A stretch of 64,000 nt of DNA from Siphonodentalium dalli (GCA_032622095.1 CP136063.1:177609956-177673955), one strand, 5' to 3'; counted from the first letter of the stretch, positions 35,954 to 47,649 are shown. Program-made: numbers and translations. The notes: generated by a model not told the origin, from the letters alone.

Positions 35954-36074
35954 ATGAACAGCTATGAAATGGACACGCTTCTCGGTAGAGCATCTCCGCC
36001 ACAGTGCTCACCCAGCGTCAAGAAAAGAAATAAATTGGTTAACTTAAAGATGTCCCCGTTCCCCTCTCGACAAG
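35954..36074 (+). CDS. Weak candidate first coding exon
   Basis: From ATG 35954 the frame reads MNSYEMDTLLGRASPPQCSP, then a basic stretch (VKKRNKLVNLKM) and SRQ, up to a possible donor CAAG|GTATAA at 36075. The frame is open upstream to a TGA at 35899-35901. The composition is protein-like (Ser/Pro, Lys/Arg), but no domain is recognised and no following exon was found. It could be chance. Confidence 0.25.
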
Positions 36075-36129
36075 GTATAACTTTTTTCACTTTGATGTTG
36101 ATACTAGTAGTTTATAACCATGAATAGTC

Positions 36130-37876
36130 TAGCTGTCGATCAAGACTACCCGGAAGTACGGTTTATTTGCCTAATTTATACTCGAAATTACGATTGGGGT
36201 CCATTCATTCGACGAATCCAGGAAATATAGCCTTATGTGAATCTTATTTGGAGGGAATACCAGAGAATCTATAAACTGATTTGATAAATAAAAAAAACAG
36301 CTACCCTCATATGAGTGGTTTTGCTTTGGTTCGTTAATTACGCTAGCGTATGTAACGTTGGTTAGTGTAAACATATTTTATTCTCTAAATCATGCACATG
36401 AATTAACAAGCTAATGGTACAAATATAACATAAAGACAATTTTATTAGAGAATGGGATTTGGCAGAAAGCATGATGCTTATATCAGCCATGTCCCCATGT
36501 AACGTTGGTTGTTGCAAACCGACCATAATCAAGACGACTATTCCTGTCATCACCAGAGCAGCCAAATTTATATGTTCTTCAGTGTTTCGTAGAGATAGTA
36601 ACATTTTCTCAAATCGCTCACATTAGCCAAACACCTAGAAAAAGACAAATTTGAAAAACTAACGGTACTTTTCTTAACAGCATCATTTTGCCCCACCAGC
36701 ATTATGATAGCAATTCAACAGGACCCACCAACATAATATAAAATCAGAACTAATTAGTTGTGGATTTGGCCAATTCACGCAGGCATAATTTAACAGACCG
36801 ATCTCATATTCTAATTTGACCTGTTGTTTCGTGTAGAGGATATGAAATGAGTGTTTCTCTCATATGATATTTATGAAACGAGTCTAAGAATTTTCAGTTT
36901 TCTCGAGCCACTGTGAAGTGGTCCGGGATACTGTGAAATCCAGAATGTTGCTAAATCTGAGGCTAAAGAGTCACTTTAGCTGCCTATATAGCCCTATACC
37001 AACAAGCATGGTACTAACATGCTTACAAACAACATTACATGGTCAGTACTTGTAAATTGTTTGAAAAAAACCCATTTTGGAAAAAATTTACAAGCACCAT
37101 TTTTTCCGCCTCTGGACCACCCACCCACCACGGCCCTATATACGGAATTTTTTTGCCGACCCCCCCCCCCCTGCCTCCGGCGAGAGAAAACTGAAAATTC
37201 GTGACGAGTTTCATAAATATCATATGAGAAAAACACGAATTACATATTATATTTATCATATGACACCTATAAATTGATTATGATGTCCAAGACGCACACA
37301 AATCACTAAATAGCTATATGACATCGGCAGCAAAAGGTTAATGTGACGTCACTTCATTGCACCGGAAGCCCAATTACACCTGGTGAACTAGCAGAAATAA
37401 TATGCACGCGAAGATATAGTGCGCTATTCTGTTCTCAGTTTGTGACATTATATCGTATGTTTATTAGATAAATACGAATTACATATTCTATTTATCGTAT
37501 AACAATGTCCAAAACTATATATTTCAAGATTATAATTGCGAGAATTTCGGCATCGCGTTGATTCGTGTATTTGACGCGCACGAATTTGACCTGCATTTAG
37601 TCAGAGATGCGGCTCGGCCCCCGGCTGCCATTCAGCCAATCAGAACACACTTTTTGTCAACAAACCAATCAAATTATCGGAAGGTGATATGAATTAGTAA
37701 TTGATATGAAATTGATTTATGACATAGATTCCAACGTAAATAATGATTGAGTCATATGATAAATGCATGTACCAATGATTGAATCGATCTAAAAACGAAT
37801 GCTATAGTTATCACCCGGAAACGAAAAATGTTGACGGACAAAAATACATATACGGACGGACAGACTGATTACATAC
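36130..37876. other. Intergenic; dispersed repeat at 36640-36770
   Basis: The segment 36640-36770 (TACTTTTCTTAACAGCAT, CAACAGGACCCACC) is a diverged copy of 63415-63540. A minus-strand frame 36362-36604 has one hydrophobic stretch and ends beside an AATAAA, but its flanks belong to repeated sequence and it matches nothing. A C run is at 37158-37171. Confidence 0.4.
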
Positions 37877-38132
37877 TAATCGAGATAACTGAGTCGCTAC
37901 CATATTGGATCCATCCAACCCTCATTCCGCGGTTTAGGTGCTACAGGTAAAAGTTCGGGAGTAGCATTCCATATATAAAGTTTTGAATATTCATGAATTC
38001 CACATATGAAATTTTTGAAAATTCTAAAGCTCCATATATGGAAAGCTACTCCAGAACTTTGACCCGTAGCACTGAATGCGCGGAACTGGGTTGAATGGAT
38101 CCAATATGGTAGCGACTCAGTGATCTCGCTTA
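37877..38132. mobile_element. Palindromic MITE, about 256 bp
   Basis: GAGTCGCTACCATATTGGAT at the left pairs with ATCCAATATGGTAGCGACTC at the right; further in, GGAGTAGCATTCCATATATA pairs with TATATGGAAAGCTACTCC. The arms nearly meet around 38000. A half copy lies at 17611-17760. Confidence 0.9.
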
Positions 38133-38277
38133 TACGACCCCAAAAAGGGAAGTTCCTAAACTTATTCATGTTGTATCGATCGAAAAGGACACGAAGAGAA
38201 TCCACTAAGCACATATTGGTCACAAGGTTCACATACATCTATATAATGGGATTCATACATGTACATGCAAGATATAC

Positions 38278-38283
38278 TTTAAT
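38278..38283 (-). terminator. Possible polyadenylation signal ATTAAA for the receptor gene
   Basis: On the minus strand ATTAAA lies about 125 bp after the stop codon of the receptor. It is the common single-base variant of AATAAA; no perfect AATAAA is closer. Confidence 0.35.
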
Positions 38284-38408
38284 ATACATTTCACGAACAA
38301 TTTTCGAATAACATGATCATAATTCTCTATATGCTCCTAAATGAGTACACTCTTCGGTCTGTGTGTTCTATTAAATTGATTGGTGGCTTTCTATTTTGAC
38401 TAGTAATT

Positions 38409-39503
38409 TCAGTATTTCTTTGGTCTACAGAACTGACAAGCTTCTTTGTCAACAAAACAGAGAATGAGAGAAACGACTATGCCGCTGACGGACGTAAGAA
38501 TATCCGGGATGTGAATAGGTGTTCGTGTCAGTCTCAAATGTGTGAAGGCCATCGTGTAAGCATCAGTAAGTCGGAACACCTGAATCGCTAGCAGATATAT
38601 AACGAATATAGTAGAGAAACATATGGCACTCTTATACTCCAGATTGGACTGCAGCCTGTATTCCACAATACGAGAAGGTCTGTTTGTGTGGTACCAGGCC
38701 GGGAGCAAAAGAGCTAACGCTAGAACCAAACAGAATATATTGGGTACGTCGATCATCCAGATTCTATGACAGAAATGAGACACGCACCAACAGTTATCCC
38801 CGCTGTATTCCATGATCAAAATCCACGTTGCTGCTATAAGACCCGGAACAAACCACGTGACAAGGCATATTACTAAATACAATCGTATTTTCATCATGAA
38901 TCCTTTTGATAGACGGAGATAGTAAAAACCAAGAACAGCCATCCACGAACATTCCGCACTTGTGGCAAACTCAACAAGAACTGATAAAAGTTTACAAGTA
39001 CTTCCCTGTTGGCACTGCAGGTTGACTGACTTGATGCGAAGGAATTGGTAAATTAAACTTCCAATCACGCGGATACTCGAAGCAATGAATAAGTGTTTGA
39101 GTACGTCTATTCTCCTCGGCCGAGCAGTTTTCGTACAGCAGACGAGAAAGAACAAGCTTATAACAAGCAACACGAGGGAAGCTCCTGAAAATATGAGAAC
39201 AAAGATTTCTTGCGCGTCGAAATAGTTCGTAACCGAGTGTTTCACACACACTGCCAGCTCGGTGTTGTTGAAGATGTTGACTCTTTTAGTAAAATTGTCG
39301 CAGTTTCGTGAATCGTGTTTGTATTTGGCGTTGTCAAAAAGACAGTAGACCCTATCGTGAAGGGCGTGGTCCATACAAATCCGAGACAGTGGCCTGGAGA
39401 CGGAACTCGTAGGAACACAGTTAGAGAATGTTGAATACAGGTACTCAGCATTCTGCACAATAGGTTGTTTTAAACAAGCAAAACATCCTGTTTTCCCATC
39501 CAT
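38409..39503 (-). CDS. Class B (secretin-like) G-protein-coupled receptor, intronless, 364 aa
   Basis: The open frame runs from ATG at 39503 to TGA at 38409 without an intron and has seven hydrophobic segments in class B spacing. In this numbering TM1 is about 100-123, TM2 134-156, TM3 171-198, TM4 207-229, TM5 250-272, TM6 292-312 and TM7 331-352. Class B signs: RPRRIDVLKHLFIASSIRVI at TM2, a Cys before TM3 with CSWMAVLGFYYL in it, WFVPGLIAATW in TM4, CWC in extracellular loop 2, and CFVDKEA after TM7, matching the family's CFxNxEV. The N-terminus has seven cysteines and two N-glycosylation sites (NFT, NNT) but no clear WDxxxCWP hormone-domain core and no signal peptide. The C-tail is very short. 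The frame stays open upstream to TAG at about 39587, so an upstream exon with a signal peptide is possible. A peptide ligand is likely by family; which one cannot be told. Confidence 0.8.
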   Translation of the reverse strand: MDGKTGCFACLKQPIVQNAEYLYSTFSNCVPTSSVSRPLSRICMDHALHDRVYCLFDNAKYKHDSRNCDNFTKRVNIFNNTELAVCVKHSVTNYFDAQEIFVLIFSGASLVLLVISLFFLVCCTKTARPRRIDVLKHLFIASSIRVIGSLIYQFLRIKSVNLQCQQGSTCKLLSVLVEFATSAECSWMAVLGFYYLRLSKGFMMKIRLYLVICLVTWFVPGLIAATWILIMEYSGDNCWCVSHFCHRIWMIDVPNIFCLVLALALLLPAWYHTNRPSRIVEYRLQSNLEYKSAICFSTIFVIYLLAIQVFRLTDAYTMAFTHLRLTRTPIHIPDILTSVSGIVVSLILCFVDKEACQFCRPKKY

Positions 39504-39651
39504 GGTGATGCAGAATCGTTCTAAATTGAGAGATGTCCACAAATTTCTTGCAGGTGAAAACTCAGTGCACTATATTATAAAATATGCACCCTCTGGAAAG
39601 TTTTGTTCAGTTCCACGCGTATACATTAAGAACAAACAACTGAATGGACTA

Positions 39652-39659
39652 TATTTATA
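39652..39659 (-). promoter_or_regulatory. TATA box of the receptor gene
   Basis: TATAAATA on the minus strand, about 150 bp upstream of the receptor ATG. Transcription would start near 39628. A short upstream frame (18 codons, MYTRGTEQNF..) would lie in the leader. Confidence 0.45.
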
Positions 39660-40360
39660 GTTGTCCCCCGGTGCTCTTTCGAATCTTCTTGAGTATTCGC
39701 GCAGGAGTTATCGATTGCAACGTTAAAAGCAAAGCATTCAATTGTATCCTTGATAACTTACGATTATTTTCCTTTCGGTTCCGCTCTACGTGCAGCTAAA
39801 ATACACAAATGACAAGATTATGTTGTCCTGCGATGTTCTACCAAATTTTCGAGATGAGCAGCAACACAAGAGTTACTTATTACAACGTTTGCTTTCACTG
39901 TTGTCCTTGACAACGCACGATTCTTTATAGATTCCTATCAGGCTTATATTGTGGCGGTTCTTTGGGTACAAATAGTTCAGAAAAACTGAGAGTGTACCGA
40001 ACCTTGATCCAAGAACTTCTGGTATATATGTGGAATCTTTGACCGCCACAGGCCGAGATAAACCAACTGATACTATGAATAACACTCCTTCCGAAAAGTC
40101 GATGTAAGTTTCATGAACATTCAGCCCAAATCACATGCGACCTAAAAATACACACATGGCAAGCGTCTGTATAGTTGTCCCACGATGTTCTAGCGAATAG
40201 TAATCTTTAGCAATGTCGTATGCGCTGCTTTCACTGCTCTGTGTGAAAGCCGACGATTACTGTCCGTTTATAAAATGTCAACACACTTAATATATATATA
40301 GCTGCTGTCCCCCTTACGAACAATAGTCCAGAGAAACCAGGAGTGCACCGAACTTCCCTT
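39660..40360. repeat. Three degenerate modules upstream of the receptor
   Basis: GTTGTCCYNCGATGTTCTAVCRAAT-like blocks occur at about 39660, 39826 and 40175. AAAATACACAHATGRCAAG occurs at 39798 and 40146, and GAGWGTRCACCGAAC-like blocks at 39987 and 40338. They look like old local duplications. Confidence 0.5.
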
Positions 40361-41192
40361 GATTGTTTCCGTCTCTCAATCTGAATTCATATTACAATAT
40401 ACCCAGTCGGTCGTATTTCCGCTGCGAAGACCTTCAACTTATGTCTGAACGGTGATGCGAGGTTTCCTAATGGAAAGTCTGAGCATTTTGTACACCAGTC
40501 TGATACAATAATTTCGAAGCAATTTCCTGTGAACTGTGTAGACATCAAATGTCTCCAATCATTATTGCCAAGTAGAGTGTTTAGTATACGGCCACTGAAA
40601 CCGCGCGCTCTCCTAGACAGGAAACACTATCCTGAAATGCGGTAATTTCCCACACAAAAGTCACATGAATTATTTATTCATTCAAATGGTACTGTTCCTT
40701 CTTGCAATATGACACCAGATGATCCAACTCACGAGGGTATTCTCCCTTCGAATAAATCATCCAAGTTGAGATGTTCTATAATATCGGACTGATCCTAGGA
40801 GAGAGGTTAGAAATTACGTCGGTTGAGTATTCCAGAGCTTCACGCAATAGTCTAGCAACCTATACGTAACATCTGCTCCAGGGAATTCCTCGTCAGTACC
40901 AAGTCAATACTGGTAGATTCTTTGATTGATTGGTTCTATATCAGCCTGAATCCCAATTTGATAACCCTCGTCGGTTGTTTCCGGTCGACGTAAGTCTGGA
41001 ATAGAGAGAGAATGCTCGTTTTACTAAAGTAGATCATTACCGTCATACATGTATATGACCTCATGTCGCGATAAAGGATTATTTTAGAAATCCATTGATG
41101 TGTTCGCTCGGATTCTTCCGATGCGATTTGTTTTAAGAGTGGCTGTGGGTAATGTCACATCCGTTCTTAACCTATTATCAGCTGCATATGTG
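40361..41192. other. Intergenic, nothing recognised
   Basis: No gene or clear repeat seen. Confidence 0.4.
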
Positions 41193-42505
41193 GATTCTCC
41201 ATGTGTAATTACGGCGCTCTATAAACGTGTATTGTAATGGGTTCGGATGGTCTAATCTTATACATGTATACTTAAGTCGTGAAATTTTGAGTTGGGACCT
41301 TCACCTGCAGCGAATTACATTATAAAGGAAAAGATAATAACGAAGAAATATATACCACGAATTATCTTTTCGACCGTATAAGGTTCCCTGTCAAAACTTC
41401 AAAAAGTTCCCAGGTTTTGTAATGGTGGAATATGATCTCTACGGGCGTTAGCATAGTAGAGATTCATGACATGATCCTCAATTAGTATTGTGCGTGTAGT
41501 GCTTAAACCATTACCCAACCGAACGGCCCTGTGCCAATGCATTCTCTTATATATGCGAGTCGACCATAGGTCGCCTCGCATATATAAGAGAATGCATTGG
41601 CTTAACACATTAAAAATTATTCTCCATGTGTAATTACGGCGCTCTATAAACGTATATTGTAATGGGTTCGGATGGTTTAATCTTATACATGTATACTTGG
41701 GTGGAAGATACTCGGCATGGGGGAACCAAGAATCACCAAGACTCAATGAACACAGACGACATAGAACAGCTACTCGTTCGGTAGCCTGGAAGAAACATCA
41801 TGCAGGGATCGAACACCATTAGGAATGTTTCGCAAAACTCATGGATCGAGTTGCGACTACGTCAAATTATGCGTACGTTCTCAACAAATTATTAGAACGC
41901 TTTAATTGTAGTGACATGACCGTCACAACGGATATATTAGCCTATCCCTTTCTTCAGTTTGTAGCAACAACTTCATAAAACAGACACCTAGTCAATGACT
42001 TTTGTTGTACCTTACAGTCTATATCATGCCACGAATCTCTACTCTGGCTAACGCTCGTATAGAGATCATATTCCACCAGTACAAAACCTTGGAACTTTTT
42101 AAAGTTTTGACAGGGAACCTTATAAAGTCGAAAAAATAATGCGGGTAATATGTTTCTTAGTTATTATCTGTTCCTTAATAATGTACCTCACTGTAGGTGA
42201 AGGTCCGAACTCAAAATTTCATGCTTTTCCGTGACTTTTGTGAACCGATATCGCAATAAACATTGAATTAATTACCCAGGAGAAATTCCATAATTGTAAG
42301 CGACGTGAAGCAAAATCGCTCACAGAGTCACTTAAGTCGTGAAATTTTGAGTTGGGACCTTCACCTGCAGCGAATTACATTATTAAGGAAAAGATAATAA
42401 CGAAGAAATATATACCACGCATGATCTTTTCGACCGTATAAGGTTCCCTGTCAAAACTTCAAAAAGTTCCCAGGTCGACCTGCATATATAATATAATGCA
42501 TTGGC
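41193..42505. repeat. Composite of inverted and direct repeats with a nested hairpin
   Basis: A unit starting GTCGTGAAATTTTGAGTTGG is present at 41274-41413 (plus), about 42087-42225 (minus) and 42334-42474 (plus). The first two extend further (to 41480 and from 42020), making inverted arms of about 205 bp. An 86-bp direct repeat (TTCTCCATGTGTAATTACGG..) lies at 41194-41278 and 41620-41704. The 69-bp hairpin sits at 41533-41601, and half of it follows the third unit at about 42474-42510. Confidence 0.85.
41533..41601. repeat. 69-bp hairpin, copy 3
   Basis: Base-for-base identical to 23628-23696, here outside the larger TIR element that carries the other two copies. Confidence 0.95.
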
Positions 42506-42510
42506 ACAGG

Positions 42511-43744
42511 GCATAACTGTAACTATCACAATGTGGTCAAGGAGTCGGTTCCAATGATATCCATATTTGTATGGTTCTATTGAGACAGACCGAAGATATT
42601 TTAGGCTGTTGAAGCTTTATTTTGGCCGGTTTTGGCCGTTTTGTTGGGTAAAGGGATAAACTGTTAGATCGTGCAAATCGAAAATTTCACTCCGCAGGAT
42701 AACCCATGCATTGCGGTGTTCAATACATGCATGGCCATTTCGATAAGAAATGAGAATTTGGTCGAAATGACTAAATATGTATCGATCGAAATGGCACTGT
42801 TTGTGAGTCCCTCAGCTCAGATCTAAAATAATAACTTACAAATCCATACGGATTGATTAAACTGCGAAAATACAAGAACACAGAGACGTTCCAATAAACA
42901 GACCAACGTTCTATAGTTCCCCAGCGGCATACTTGGTCGCCCACTTGAATGAGACAACATAATTATGCAAGGTTATAAGGACCCGGTTCGAAAGCCTATA
43001 TATAAAAAAAATTCTCGTGCAGGAAAATACATGCATAAGGGTAGTGCGGGGGGGGGGGGTGGTGTAGCGCGTTACAAGCCCCTAGCTGTGGGACCGATGA
43101 ATAATTTTTTAGAAACGAAATTATTACTTTGGTAAATCATTCCATAGCACATGATGTCCATTTATATTTGCGTATAATATATATTAAAACTATATAATGA
43201 AGCTCGATGCCAGATGCGCAATTATATATAGGGGACAAACGTCAGACATATATAACTTTGAACGTAGTTGCGGTTATATCCACTTTAAACTCCGATTTTC
43301 CTCTTGTAATCATACATCTGTTGGTCATCCAGACTTTATGCTTTCGTCTCGGGCGCGACAGACGCTCATGTTTATGGTACTCTGGGGAAATCACCCCCTT
43401 TTGGTTGGATTAAATTCCGGTACTATTGCGATGGCCCCTTCGGTCGAATAAATTTGATGGAATTGATTGGATTTGAGACACGACCATGCATATTTATCCG
43501 ACGGGTTAGTCTGAGTTCACTCCACTCGGCATTCATCTATGCAGTTGAGGACAGCACTGTCGTTTTCGTTTCCACGCAGTGTCATTTGCAGATTTCAGAC
43601 CGATTCTCAAGGGGCAGATTAGGTCAGTCTGTACCGTCTGCTTGTTGTGGCGCGGTGGTGGTTATGTGTGTGCCACGAGGCACACGATCATTACGACATT
43701 ATACGGTCTACGGGAAATTTGTTTTAAAAGTTAGGCCCTTTTGA
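42511..43744. other. Intergenic; one dispersed repeat fragment
   Basis: 42665-42726 (TTAGATCGTGCAAA, TCACTCCGCAGGATAACCCA) matches the minus strand of 62070-62130. A G run is at 43049-43059. Plus-strand frames 43197-43451 and 43454-43744 match nothing. A stray unit of the minisatellite below lies at about 43612-43685. Confidence 0.45.
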
Positions 43745-43862
43745 AATAAATTCTTCGAGGAAAACGCCCTTGATAATAAACGCTCTTTAAAAATAACTTT
43801 TCCAGGTGAACGCTCTTTAAAAACAACTTCTTCGGGGAAAACAAAAAACGCTCTTTAAAACA
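43745..43862 (+). repeat. Short tandem AACGCTCTTTAAAAAYAACTT units
   Basis: AACGCYCTT or AACGCTCTTTAAAA occurs four times (about 43762, 43779, 43808 and 43846), joined by TTCKDSGGRAAA-like linkers. Confidence 0.85.
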
Positions 43863-43984
43863 CACTTATAAAAAAATGTAACAATGGTGACGGATATCGG
43901 ATCTCAAGCGACAAAGATCAGATCTTGTTGGCTCTGCCAGGGCCTAACATTTTAAACATGTTTATGCTGTAATAGTACATAACA

Positions 43985-45172
43985 GTGTGAGGCTCGGGTG
44001 CATGAGGCGGTGTGGCATGTGCCCCATGAGAATCGGACAGTCTGTACTGTCTGTATGTTACAGGTGGTGTAACTGTGGTGGGTATGTGTGTTCCATGTGG
44101 CGGGGTGTCATCTGCCCACCCCAGAATTTGACAGTATGTACTCTTTATGTGTTTCGTGTGGCTGGTATGTGTGTTACATGTAGCGGGCTCATCTGCCCCT
44201 GATAATCTGTCAGTCTGTACTGTATGTGTGTTTCGTGTGGTTGTTGTTGTGTGTTCCATGCGGCAGGGGTATCATCTGCTCCAGAGAATATATCCGTCTG
44301 TATTGTGTTCCATGTGGTGGTTCTGTGTGTTCCATGTGACGGGATATCATCCGCCCCCTGATAATCTGTCAGTATTTACTCTGTGTGACATGCGTGGTGG
44401 GTCTGTGTGTTCCATGTGGTGGGGTACATCTGACCACCATAGGAATCTGTCAGTCTGTACTGTCTTGTGTATTACAGGTGGTGCCACTGTGGTGGGTCGG
44501 TGTGTTCCGTGGGGCATGGTATCATCTGCCCCCCCCCCCCGAAAATATATCCGTCTGTACTGTTGTGTTACAGGTTGTGCCACTGTGGTGGGTCGGTGTG
44601 TTCCGTGGGGCGTGGTATCACCTGCCTCCTGATAATTTGTCAGTCTGTACTATATGTGTGTTTGGTGTGGTGTGTCTGTGTGTTCCAAGTGGTGGGGTAT
44701 CATCTGCTCCCTGATAATCTTAGTATTTACTGTGTGTGAGGTCCGTGTGGTGGGTCTGTGTGTTCCATGTGGTGGGGTACATCAGCCCCCCCCCCCTGGG
44801 AAACTGTCAGTCTGTACTGTATGTGTGTCACAGGTGGTGCCACTGTGGTGGGTATGTGTGTTCCGTGTGGCATGTGTTATCATCTGCCCCTGGGAACCCG
44901 CTAATCTGTACTGTATGTGTGTTACAGGTCGTGCCACTGTGGTTGGTCGGTGTGTTCCGTGGGCGTGGTATCATATGCCCACTAATAATTTGTCAGTCTT
45001 TACTGTATGTGCGTTTCGTGTTGTGGGTCTGTGCGTTCCATGTGGTGGGGTATAATGTGCCGCTGAGAATCTGTCAGAGTATGTACTGTTTGTGTGTCCA
45101 ATGTGGTGGGTCTCTGTGTTCCGTGTAGCGGGGTATCACCTGCCCCTGAGAATCTGTCAGCCTGTACTGTTT
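43985..45172 (+). repeat. Minisatellite, about 14 units of 80-100 bp
   Basis: TCTGTCAGTCTGTACTGT-like starts occur at about 44041, 44134, 44214, 44294, 44373, 44454, 44554, 44644, 44734, 44811, 44905, 44997, 45080 and 45161. Two unit types exist: a short one of about 80 bp (GTTTCGTGTGGTGGGTCTGT) and a longer one with TTACAGGTGGTGCCACTGTG. It is GT-rich with few stops, hence spurious frames of up to 161 codons. Confidence 0.95.
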
Positions 45173-46398
45173 GTATGATTTTTTTAGGAAGTAGGTCAAC
45201 AATACATGATTGTTTACAAATATTTACATCAAAATTCAAATGTCACAAAATAAAATAAAAAACCCACTTCGCGTTGTCACTAAACATATTATGTATTGAG
45301 TAATCTTTTCCCGAAAATTAACACGGTATTCACCATTAAAATGTTACCACTTTACCTCCCTGTTAACCCACAATGAAATATAGAGCCAGTTTTGCGAATA
45401 TATGACCATACTCTGTAGTTTCAGGTGGAACAGTTATTCGGGCAGTTTGTTCCATTTTCACTGACTGTATTGATTAAAACGTTTCGACTCGGGCAGATGT
45501 TTGCTCTTGGCTAAATTACAACCCTCATCCATCACATTCACCACATTTTGGTGGTGGGCGAAATAGGCCCCTTCATGGCCTGAGTTGCTCCAGTGTAATT
45601 GGAAGCCTATATACAGTCCTACGACATATATTTTCGAATGAGCCGAATACCCAATTAATATTGATAAATCTCCGACATAAAAAACGTGGCATATCCCTTT
45701 AATCTACACAATTTAAAGATCTGTTAACATTGTTTGGTATTCTGCACGAATAACAGATAATTTGATGCTTGAATCCGCCACATAACACACTCAGCCGCTA
45801 CTTCGATCCGCCGAAGATACTCGAGAAAAATAATGGAAAATTGATCTCCATCTGAATGTCCTCACGAACGCGGCTATCTCTATCGGCAGAATATGTTCGA
45901 TTTGGCCATCATCTGCCAGAACGAATACAGCGTTTCCTAGTGTTTCAAGTGTAAAAAATACACACTCGTAGCAGAATCTATCTTTTCTCAATATGTTTAG
46001 TCGCATTTCGCTTCATTGTATTGCACTCCAATGTGCATAGAGACCCATTCTCAAATTTCCAACCAGAAACTCACCAGCCAAGAAAAGCGACCAAATTGGG
46101 CTTTTTTTGGGATTATTGGCCAAGTGTCCCACGTTTGCTTTTGAGTACGACGCCCAGTATAGTGTCCACCATTCTGGGCTCAATGGCCAAAACTCACCAG
46201 GCCTCAAATATGTGCTGAACATTTGCAGAATGAGGGCCACAGAGGATGAGTTTAGTGACACTGACCCGCACAGCGGGCTGGCATCACAAGATTACCCTCT
46301 GGGGAACTCAATTTGCTTAGGTTTCATCTTCTCTGGAAAGTATCTTTATTATCAAATAAATAAGTTGTTTTAGTTTCTTTAGAAACTTCTTATTCCGC
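45173..46398. other. Intergenic, no gene recognised
   Basis: Minus-strand frames 45791-46006 and 46013-46261 are adjacent but match nothing. TGCAGAATGAGG..CAGAGGATGA at 46224-46253 is repeated at 46588-46617, flanking the element described next. Confidence 0.4.
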
Positions 46399-46550
46399 GC
46401 TCCGCGTGTATAATGTTTCGCTGTTTCTTAATTACAGTTGGCGCATGGGCATTTTATTTATAGAATGGGAATTTTTGGACGGATTAAAAGTTGAACTGCG
46501 ACCCGGAGACCGAGTCCGGTAAAAGGTGTAGTTGGGAATTTCAATTTCAA
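46399..46550 (+). mobile_element. Second copy of the element inserted in LINE ORF1
   Basis: It shares GCGCTCCGCGT, GGCGCATGGGY, TTTATAGAATGGGAA, ACCGAGTCCGGTAAAAGGTG and GTAGTTGGGAA in order with 28246-28395. Neither a tRNA-like promoter nor a coding frame is evident. Confidence 0.6.
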
Positions 46551-47645
46551 TTGTTATTCGGATGCTTATGCATAGCAGATGAGGCCATGCAGAATGAGGT
46601 CCCCAGAGGATGACTTTAGTTATGCTTGTCCGCTCTGCGCATGGAGACATCTTAATGCATTGCTATACATTCTTGCAATGGGGATAGTCTTTGTATATTA
46701 ACTGATTGGTTTTATTCAATGATATAGGTCCACAGTATGTCTTTAACTTCCCATATACACAATGCATACACATATGCATGCACAGTAGCCCCGACTCCCA
46801 ACTCTAATACACAAAGTTAATAAATAGAGCCATTCTATCATTTGGACCATGACGTGGATGTTGCTCTCAAACATCAATCTCCATTAGCCAAAATTGATGG
46901 AAAATACCATCAGAGACAAGACTGTGGGTGGCACTACATCGCGTCATGCAATGATTAGTTAAAATGGCGTATGGGGAAATGAAATGCTATATCCCCAAAT
47001 ACCCGGTTTAGGCAGTGCACAAAGGATATACAGCCCCATTCGGTGTTGGAGACACCCAACAAAAATTCCCTCTTTACTAAATTGATTATCCCATTCAGCT
47101 ACAAATATAATACATTGGAATATATAATTCAACTGGAGGGATGTTTAGGGAATATTAGAAGACGACATAGTATGGAAGTACAGAAGGATTCATATTCATT
47201 GGTGGGAATTAAATGTTCAGATAATAATTTCAACGTTGGCCATTTGTTAAACATATTATCTGAACATTTCCTAAGGGAACTATTCATCAGTGAGTATTTG
47301 GCAAAGAAATGGTAAAGGAGGCATGTGCTCTTTGGATCACGCAACACACTATTCGATAAGCACTTTTGATGGAAAATCGAAATCGAATTTTGCCGTAGAA
47401 ATTGGCGTCCCCACGCAAAGGCTATACGCCAATTAGGAGCAAAAGTCACGCAAGCCTACTGACCAAATCAAACGAAATTACGGAGATAGAAGCTTCCTTC
47501 TACGTTACAAGTCAAAATACTTCCTTAGTCTTACAGTCTAGTCATGCTCAGGGACAAGTTAATTCGACAGCGGATGAACGATGCATGTACAATTATACTG
47601 AGCATATATATAATTGAATATGTGTAGGCAGTGGCTTGTGTGAGG
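46551..47645. other. Intergenic with one hairpin repeat
   Basis: 47085-47310 belongs to the GTTCAGATAATAAGTTCAAC family: ATACATTGGAATATA, GGGATGTTTAGGGAATA, then the hairpin at 47213-47273. Related to 53990-54240 and 59720-59940. No gene. Confidence 0.5.
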
Positions 47646-47649
47646 GGCT

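Noticed and set aside
36362-36604. 80-codon minus-strand frame with a hydrophobic segment and AATAAA
   Set aside because: No link to an upstream exon in frame (a stop precedes it) and flanking DNA is a dispersed repeat.
44147-45128. Frames of 109-161 codons on the plus strand
   Set aside because: They overlap in several frames of the same minisatellite; repeats without stops explain them.
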